A stretch of DNA of 64,000 bases from ZC4RG30 sp046347045. Its GTDB lineage: Bacteria; Pseudomonadota; Gammaproteobacteria; Steroidobacterales; Steroidobacteraceae. Made by a program: the position numbers and the translations under genes. Every line of letters begins with the position of its first letter. The stretch's first letter is position 1. The notes under the pieces were generated by a model. It did not search any database, had not been told where the DNA came from, and worked only from the letters and a program-made list of their open reading frames with translations. Location: positions 124,001-188,000 of the forward strand of contig JAXMGX010000004.1 in the NCBI GenBank assembly GCA_046347045.1, given 5' to 3'. This document shows, one piece after another, positions 58,053 through 64,000 of the stretch.

Positions 58053-60719
58053 ATGAGCGCAAGGCTCATGGAGCCCGGCATCGAAGCCGCGCTCGACAGC
58101 GGCCGTGTGCTCATTGTTCCTTCCGCCCATCGCGCAGGCGCGCTGCGCTGGAACTGGGCACGCCTGCAGCTCGCGCGGCGGCGTGAAGTCTGGGAAACGC
58201 CGCGGATTCTCACCTGGGACGCGTGGCTCGAAGACCGCTGGGAACGGGCGCGGCTTGCAGGGCGCGTCGCGCCGCAATTGCGCCGACTCAATCGCAGCCA
58301 GCAGTTGCAGTTGTGGCAAAGGGTGCTGGCCGGGATGGAAGGGCAGTTCGGCGAATCCACCGAGCTTGCGCAGCATGCCGCGGCACTGATGGATTCGGCC
58401 GCGCGCGCCGTGCAGTGGCTGTTGCCGCTGTCGCGCCTGGCGATCAGCGATGAAGAGAAGCTGCTGGCCGCGGCGCTGGCGCAGGCGCGCGACTGGTGCC
58501 GCCGACACGAGTGCATTGCCTTGCCGCTGTGCGGGCCGGTCGAGCTTGCCGCCTTCATCGATGGGCCGGCGCCGCTGGTCGCGGGGCAACGGCAGTTGAC
58601 TGCGCTGCAACGGGCCGTGGGCGAACAGTGCTGGCCGGGCGAGCAACTGCTGCATGAAGCGACGCAATCGCCGCATTCAGGATCTCAGCCGCAATTGGTG
58701 GTGGCGCGGAGCCTCGCGGAGGAGATTCGCGCCTGCGCACGCTGGTGCGAGGCGCTGCTGGCGGAGGATGCAGAGCGTCGCCTGCTGGTGATTGGCGCCG
58801 CGGCGGGCCTGTCCACCGACATGCAGGCCCTGTTGCTGGCGCGCGAGCTGAGTGCGGGCACCGGCGAAGTCCCGGAGGATGTGCTGCAGGCGGGAGTTCT
58901 GGCCGTGGAAGGCGGCAGGGCGCTGGTGCATCAGCAACTGATCGCCGATGCGCTGGCCGCGCTGCGACTGTTGCGCGAACCGCTGTCTTTCGATGACCTG
59001 TCGCAGGTTCTGCGCAGCGCCTATCTGCTATGGGGCAGCGCCACGCAGATGCTGGCACTGCGTGCGCATCTGGCGGAGGTCGGGCTTGCTCAGTGGCCCG
59101 CCGCCGCGCTCGCCACCGTGCTGGATACGATGGGGGAGAAGTCGCCGGCCGGCTCGCTGTTTGCCGAGTGGCTGGCGCAGTCGCGCGCCTGGACTGGCGT
59201 CGTCTCGCGGGTGGAGTGGGCGCGGCGCTTCAGTCGGTGGCTGGGCGCGGCGCAGTTCGCGCGCGGCGTCGCGCTCGATTCGCGCGATGCGCAGCGGCTG
59301 CAGCGCTGGAACGAACTGCTCGATGAATTCGCCGCGCTGGATGCCACCGGCGAACCGCTGCTGCTGGCTGATGCGGTCGAGGGCCTGTTGCAGCTTGCGG
59401 GCCAGGCGCGGCACGCGGCGCGCAGTGGCGATGCCGCCATCACGCTGACGGCCGAACGCGGTGCGCCGCTGGCTCGCTACGACGGCATCTGGGTGCTGGG
59501 CCTGTCGGAGCAGCGCTGGCCCGAACCGCCACGGCCCGATCCCTATGTGCCCCTGCAGGAGCAGCGGCGCTGCGGATGGGATGAAGCCGGCGCGCGGCAG
59601 CGGCTCGAACAGGCAGCCTGGTCGCTGCAGCAGTGGCGCGCCTGCACCGCGCAGCTGGTGCTCAGCCATCCGCGCCTGGAGGGCGATGTGCACCATCGCC
59701 CCTCGATGCTGCCCGGACTGGCGCAGCCGCACCTGTGGCAGGACGCGGCAGACGACCCCGTGACGGAGCCCTTCTGCCTGTCGCCGGCACAACCGCCGGG
59801 AATGCTTGCACCGCTGCCGAAGGATCCGGGACGCCCGCTGCGTCGGGGACTGCAGCGCCTGCGATTGCAGCAGGCCTGCGCCTTCCGCGGTCAGGCCGAA
59901 ATACGCCTCGGTGCCGAAGCTGCCGCGCTTACCGGCGACGGCATCCATCCGAAGGTGCGAGGCATCCTGTTGCATGGCCTGTTCGATGGCGTCTGGCGCG
60001 AACTGGGCGACCAGCGCAGCCTTGCAGCGCTGGATGTCGAGGCCCGGGGTGCGCTGTTCGAGCGCCACTGGGCCGCTCAGATAGCCCGACTCGTGGCCGA
60101 GGGCTGGCCGCCGTATCGGCCCAGAGTGCTGGAGCGCGAGCGGCATCGCAGCCGGCGGCTGGTGCTGCGCGTGTTCGAACTGGAGGGGCAGCGCCCGTAC
60201 TTCCGCGTGCTGTGGGGTGAGCGGCAGCTTCAGCTTGCGACTCCCGCCGGCGTGATGTCGCTGCGCGTGGACCGCCTCGACGAGGATGATCAGGGGCTGC
60301 GCTGGTTGATCGACTACAAGAGCGGCGCGCCGGAGACCTTCCGCCTCGCGCGGGGCGAGGCGCAGCCGCTGCAGCTTGCGCTGTACGAGCAGGCGCTGGC
60401 CGCAGGCGGTGACACGGTGCAGGGCATGGCGCTGCTGTCGCTGAAGCCTGCGAAGCCGGGCTATTCCGGCGCTGCGGACGAGTCGACGAATCCGGCTGCT
60501 TGGCCGGGCAAGTGGCAGCGCATCGACGACTGGGACACACGACGCGCAAGCTGGCGCGCCGAGCTCGCGCACCTGCTGCAGGCGCATGTTGAGGGGCAGA
60601 TGCAGGTGGCACCGCTGCGCGATGCCTGCCGCCTCTGCCACCTGTCGGCGCTGTGCCGGCGCGCGGACCCCGCGGACGATGCAGCCACGGACGATGCTGC
60701 GGAGGATGAAGATGTCTGA
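58053..60719 (+). CDS. AddB-like PD-(D/E)XK nuclease with probable Fe-S cluster
   Basis: An 888-residue DNA-repair protein of the group annotated as probable DNA repair protein next to a UvrD-like helicase. The N-terminal ~600 residues resemble an inactivated superfamily I helicase with no Walker A motif. The C-terminal nuclease domain has Asp754-Tyr-Lys756 (LIDYKSG), with a conserved His in GILLHGLFDGV. Cysteines at 609, 859, 862 and 868 (C, then C-x2-C-x5-C) match the Fe-S staple layout of AddB. Its stop overlaps the start of the AddA-like gene, so the products probably act together in double-strand-break end resection. Confidence 0.85.
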   Translation: MSARLMEPGIEAALDSGRVLIVPSAHRAGALRWNWARLQLARRREVWETPRILTWDAWLEDRWERARLAGRVAPQLRRLNRSQQLQLWQRVLAGMEGQFGESTELAQHAAALMDSAARAVQWLLPLSRLAISDEEKLLAAALAQARDWCRRHECIALPLCGPVELAAFIDGPAPLVAGQRQLTALQRAVGEQCWPGEQLLHEATQSPHSGSQPQLVVARSLAEEIRACARWCEALLAEDAERRLLVIGAAAGLSTDMQALLLARELSAGTGEVPEDVLQAGVLAVEGGRALVHQQLIADALAALRLLREPLSFDDLSQVLRSAYLLWGSATQMLALRAHLAEVGLAQWPAAALATVLDTMGEKSPAGSLFAEWLAQSRAWTGVVSRVEWARRFSRWLGAAQFARGVALDSRDAQRLQRWNELLDEFAALDATGEPLLLADAVEGLLQLAGQARHAARSGDAAITLTAERGAPLARYDGIWVLGLSEQRWPEPPRPDPYVPLQEQRRCGWDEAGARQRLEQAAWSLQQWRACTAQLVLSHPRLEGDVHHRPSMLPGLAQPHLWQDAADDPVTEPFCLSPAQPPGMLAPLPKDPGRPLRRGLQRLRLQQACAFRGQAEIRLGAEAAALTGDGIHPKVRGILLHGLFDGVWRELGDQRSLAALDVEARGALFERHWAAQIARLVAEGWPPYRPRVLERERHRSRRLVLRVFELEGQRPYFRVLWGERQLQLATPAGVMSLRVDRLDEDDQGLRWLIDYKSGAPETFRLARGEAQPLQLALYEQALAAGGDTVQGMALLSLKPAKPGYSGAADESTNPAAWPGKWQRIDDWDTRRASWRAELAHLLQAHVEGQMQVAPLRDACRLCHLSALCRRADPADDAATDDAAEDEDV

Positions 60720-63700
60720 CCAGCACGCGCGCGACGCGGCGCTGGCCGTCGACCGCCACCTGCTGCTGCAGGCGCCGGCGGGGTCGGGCAAGACCACGGT
60801 GCTGGCGCAGCGCTTCCTCGCGGCGCTGGCGCGCGTGGACGAGCCGGAAGAGGTGCTGGCCGTCACCTTTACGCGCAAGGCGGCCGCGGAGATGCGCGAG
60901 CGCGTGCTGCTGGCGCTGGAAGGTACGCTGGTCGCGGCGCCTTCCGAGCAACCGCGCTGGGCGGCGCTGCGTGCGGCCGTGCTGGCGCGCGCCGCGCAGC
61001 GCGACTGGCAGCCGGCGGAATTGCCGGCGCGGCTGCGCATCCAGACCATCGATTCGCTGTGTCATGAGATCGCGCGCGCCATGCCGCTGCTGGGTCGCAT
61101 GCAGCGCGAGCTGCAGGTGATCGACGATGCGACACCGCTGCTGCAGGAGGCCGCGGTGCAGACGCTGCGCTATGCGGACACCGAAGGCGAGCACCAGGCC
61201 GATGCGGATCGTCTGCTGCAGCGCCTGGAGAATGATTGGCAACGTGCCTGCGATCTGCTGGCCGGACTGCTGCCCACGCGCAATCGCTGGCTGCCGGTGC
61301 TGACGAACGTCGCGCCCGGGGAGCTTGGCGCGCGCGTCGAAGCCAGCCTTGCACGCATTGCCGCCGAGACACTGCGAGCTGCCAGCGCCGCGATGGGCGA
61401 GTCGCTGCGGGCTGAAGGCGCGCGGCTGGCGAGCGCAGCGGCGGCGCACCTCGACGCAGTCATGGTCTCGGAAGCCGGATCATGGCGGCAATGGCAGGCC
61501 ATCGTGAACCTGGCGCTGAAGGATGACGGCCAGTGGCGGCGCAGCGTCGACAAGCGCCATGGTTTCCCCGCCACCGACAAGCCACTGAAGCAGCGTTGGC
61601 AGTCGTGGATCGAGGACCTGCAGTCGCAGCCGTTGTTGCTGCCGCGCCTGCGACATCTGCAGGCGCTGCCGGAGCCGGTGATCGATGCCGAGGAGCGCGC
61701 AGCGCTGGCATCGCTGTCGCGACTGCTGCTGCTGTGCTGCTCGCAATTGAAACTGGTGTTCCGTCAGCGCGGGCAGGTGGACCACTCCGAGGTGGCCGCC
61801 GTGGCGCGACAGGCGCTCACGGACATGGGCGCGCCCACGGAATTGTCGGTGCGGCAGACGCTGCGCCTGCGTCACATCCTGGTGGACGAGTTCCAGGACA
61901 CCTCGCCCGATCAGCTCGATCTTGTCGAGGCGCTGACTCGCGGCTGGGACGACGACATGGAGCGTTCGCTGTTCCTGGTCGGCGATCCCATGCAGTCCAT
62001 CTACCTGTTCCGCAATTCCGAGGTGGGATTGTTCCTGCGCACCCGCGCCGAGGGCGTGGGGCACATCCGTCTCGAGGGATTGAAGCTGCAGCGCAATTTC
62101 CGCTCGCTGCCGCGGCTGGTGGAATGGGTCAATGCGACCTTCGCGCAGATATTCCCCGACGTCGAGGATCTGCGCAGTTCGGCGGTGACTTTCCTGCAAG
62201 CCGAGGCGGCACGCGCTGCAACCGGCGACGCAAGTGCGGTGCACGTATGGCCGCAGGCCAGCGCGCAGCCGCAGGCCGAAGCCGCCCAGCTCGCCGCCGA
62301 AATCGTGCAGTTGCGGCGCGAACATCCCGACTGGCGCATCGCGGTGCTGGTGCAGACCCGCTCGCTGGCGCCGCCCGTGCTGGCACAGCTCGCGCAGGCG
62401 GGAGTGCCCGCGCTGGGCGTGGAACTGGCCTCGCTGGCCGAGCGTCAGGTGGTGCGCGATCTGATCGCCATCGGCCAGTCGCTGCTGGATGGCGGCAATC
62501 GCGCGGCGTGGCTGGCCATGCTGCATTCTCCGGCCTGCGGACTTTCGATGCCGGAACTGCAGGCGCTGTGCGGCGAGAACCTGCAATCGCCGCTGCTCGA
62601 CATCCTGCTCGATGCACAGCAGGCAATGCTGCCCACGGCCCTGCAGCGACGCCTGCAACGGATCACGCCGCTGCTGCGCGCCGCGTGGCAGGGACGGGGC
62701 AGCGCCGACCTTGCCACTGCCATCGAATCGCTGTGGCGCCGACTCGGCGGCTGGCATGCCTGCCGTGACGAGGCGGAGCGCGACGCGGCACTGCAGTACC
62801 TCGCAGCAGTGCGACGCGCCGGCGAGAGCGAAGGCGTGCTCGATGCCGCAAGGCTGCAGCAACTGGCCGAGAGCCTGCGCGATGCCGGGGTGGCCACGGC
62901 CGGCAATCCGGTGGAGATCTTGACCATCCATCATTCCAAAGGCCTGGAGTGGGATGTGGTGTTCGTGCCGGGGCTGGGGCAGGGTCCGCGCGCCGACCAG
63001 CCTGCGCTGCTGCAGTGGCTGGAATTGCCGGCACCTCATGGCGACACCGACCTGCTGCTGGCGGTGCGCAGCCTGGGCGAACCGGGGCCCAGCGATGCGC
63101 TGTCGAAATACATTGCGCGGCTGCGGCGCGAGCGCCAGGACAACGAGCGCGCGCGGCTGGTCTATGTGGCGGTGACGCGGGCGCGGCATCGGCTGTACCT
63201 GTCGGGCCATGCGCCGTGGAACCGCAAGCTGGGTCAGCCCCTGCCGCACCACCGCTCGCTGCTGCAGGTGCTGTGGCCCGCGCTGCGGGAATCGTTCGCG
63301 GCAGTGCCAGCGCCGCAGGAGCAGGGCGCGCCGGAGAACCTGCCGCAGCACGCGTCGGAGGGGCCGGCACGCCGCAATCTCGAGACACCCTGGCATCCGC
63401 TGCCCGTGGACTTCACGCAGCCACGGCTGCGTGCGCCGCTGCGCCCCGCCAGTCTTTCGGGCGGCGAGAGCGATCTGCATGCCGGCCCGGACTACGACTG
63501 GGTGGGACCCGCCGCGCGCGCGGCAGGCACGCTGGTGCACGGCGAAATGGAACGATTCGCGGCCACGGGTTTGCCCGATGCCGCGGCGCTGGCGGAACGG
63601 TCGGGCTTCTTCGTCTCGCGCCTGCGGGAGCTGGGCATCGAACCCGTGCAGGCGCGGCAGTTGGCCGCCGACATCGTGGAGCGACTGCAGCGCATGGTGC

Positions 63701-64000
63701 GCGATCCGCGGGCGCAGTGGCTGTTCGATCCGCCGCACAGCGAAGCGCGCAGTGAATGGCGTCTGTCCGGCGTGGTGGACGGGGAACTGCGCAATGCCGT
63801 CATCGATCGCAGCTTCGTGGCCGACGGCATCCGCTGGGTGGTGGATTTCAAGACCAGCACGCATGCCGGCGCGGGGCTCGAGGAATTCCTGCAGTCGGAA
63901 ATGGATCGCTACCGGCCGCAGCTCAGGCTGTACCGCACGCTGGCATCGCGCGCGGGCGCCGAACCGGTGCGCGCGGCGCTTTACTTTCCCTGGCTGGGTG
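60712..64000 (+). CDS. AddA-like UvrD-family helicase-nuclease, C-terminus beyond window
   Basis: At least 1096 residues of a superfamily I helicase. The Walker A motif is QAPAGSGKTTV (Lys27), with TFTRKAAAEMRERV, IQTIDSLCHEI, the Walker B HILVDEFQDTSPDQ, VGDPMQSIYLFRNSEVG, LQRNFRS, ILTIHHSKGLEWDVVFVPG and VYVAVTRARHRLYLSG. A C-terminal nuclease domain starts before the window ends: IRWVVDFKTS carries Asp-Phe-Lys. The ATG at 60712 follows GGAGG by 6 bases and overlaps the AddB-like gene by 8. Together they look like an AddAB-type recombination machine in place of or beside RecBCD. Confidence 0.92.
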   Translation, partial: MSDQHARDAALAVDRHLLLQAPAGSGKTTVLAQRFLAALARVDEPEEVLAVTFTRKAAAEMRERVLLALEGTLVAAPSEQPRWAALRAAVLARAAQRDWQPAELPARLRIQTIDSLCHEIARAMPLLGRMQRELQVIDDATPLLQEAAVQTLRYADTEGEHQADADRLLQRLENDWQRACDLLAGLLPTRNRWLPVLTNVAPGELGARVEASLARIAAETLRAASAAMGESLRAEGARLASAAAAHLDAVMVSEAGSWRQWQAIVNLALKDDGQWRRSVDKRHGFPATDKPLKQRWQSWIEDLQSQPLLLPRLRHLQALPEPVIDAEERAALASLSRLLLLCCSQLKLVFRQRGQVDHSEVAAVARQALTDMGAPTELSVRQTLRLRHILVDEFQDTSPDQLDLVEALTRGWDDDMERSLFLVGDPMQSIYLFRNSEVGLFLRTRAEGVGHIRLEGLKLQRNFRSLPRLVEWVNATFAQIFPDVEDLRSSAVTFLQAEAARAATGDASAVHVWPQASAQPQAEAAQLAAEIVQLRREHPDWRIAVLVQTRSLAPPVLAQLAQAGVPALGVELASLAERQVVRDLIAIGQSLLDGGNRAAWLAMLHSPACGLSMPELQALCGENLQSPLLDILLDAQQAMLPTALQRRLQRITPLLRAAWQGRGSADLATAIESLWRRLGGWHACRDEAERDAALQYLAAVRRAGESEGVLDAARLQQLAESLRDAGVATAGNPVEILTIHHSKGLEWDVVFVPGLGQGPRADQPALLQWLELPAPHGDTDLLLAVRSLGEPGPSDALSKYIARLRRERQDNERARLVYVAVTRARHRLYLSGHAPWNRKLGQPLPHHRSLLQVLWPALRESFAAVPAPQEQGAPENLPQHASEGPARRNLETPWHPLPVDFTQPRLRAPLRPASLSGGESDLHAGPDYDWVGPAARAAGTLVHGEMERFAATGLPDAAALAERSGFFVSRLRELGIEPVQARQLAADIVERLQRMVRDPRAQWLFDPPHSEARSEWRLSGVVDGELRNAVIDRSFVADGIRWVVDFKTSTHAGAGLEEFLQSEMDRYRPQLRLYRTLASRAGAEPVRAALYFPWLG

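Noticed and set aside
61480..63864. 794-residue open frame on the minus strand opposite the helicase
   Set aside because: Low-complexity Arg/Gln/His-rich shadow with no motif; the plus strand has all helicase motifs in order.
1..64000. tRNA, rRNA, CRISPR arrays, insertion sequences, prophage genes
   Set aside because: None seen: intergenic gaps are all under 300 bp, and no transposase, integrase, spaced direct repeats or tRNA cloverleaf was found by eye.

Overview
The window is about 64 kb of GC-rich, gene-dense chromosome with no rRNA, tRNA, CRISPR array or insertion sequence that I can see. Gene content points to a gammaproteobacterium of the Xanthomonadales / Nevskiales / Steroidobacterales type. 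The evidence is a fused aspartate kinase-diaminopimelate decarboxylase, a tonB-exbB-exbD1-exbD2 locus, a his operon headed by a TrpR-like regulator, MetX-type homoserine acylation, and many TonB-dependent receptors. This placement is inference from gene content, not from a marker gene.

Layout. 1-2.7 kb: an exported molybdenum hydroxylase (large subunit cut by the window edge, plus its 2Fe-2S subunit), divergent from a three-heme cytochrome c. 2.8-8.9 kb: a Fur-box-controlled, overlapping six-gene iron-siderophore operon (receptor, FMN alpha-hydroxy-acid oxidase, PiuC-type hydroxylase, TonB, ExbB, ExbD). 8.9-15.5 kb: MarR regulator with a 37-residue membrane ORF, Fe superoxide dismutase, an atypical Nramp transporter, hypothetical proteins and a second TonB receptor. 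15.6-21.5 kb: GlcG and malate synthase G, a benzoylformate-decarboxylase-like enzyme and an acetolactate-synthase-like enzyme. 21.7-26.5 kb: cytochrome b561 and cytochrome c', a BLUF photoreceptor behind GTP cyclohydrolase I, MaoC hydratase, L,D-transpeptidase and small proteins.

26.5-50.5 kb is an amino-acid biosynthesis block: lysAC; the complete his operon (TrpR-like regulator, G, D, C, B, H, A, F, IE) on the minus strand; divergent metX-metB; then ilvC-ilvE-leuC-leuD-leuB-pyrD-panE on the minus strand, divergent from an M17 peptidase-MFS-ilvD operon. A perfect 12-bp palindrome sits between the two branched-chain operons. 50.7-54.4 kb is the general TonB energy system with two ExbD paralogues and a TPR protein. 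54.5-64 kb holds a peroxiredoxin, electron-transfer flavoprotein, an AlaA-type aminotransferase and an AddB/AddA-like nuclease-helicase pair cut by the right edge.

The points most worth a second look: hisF appears to begin with an AUA codon behind a strong Shine-Dalgarno; a TrpR-like palindrome overlaps the -10 of an apparently leaderless his operon; several other promoters also sit so close to their start codons that leaderless transcripts are predicted; an FMN alpha-hydroxy-acid oxidase is embedded in a siderophore operon; and a BLUF light sensor is coupled to GTP cyclohydrolase I.
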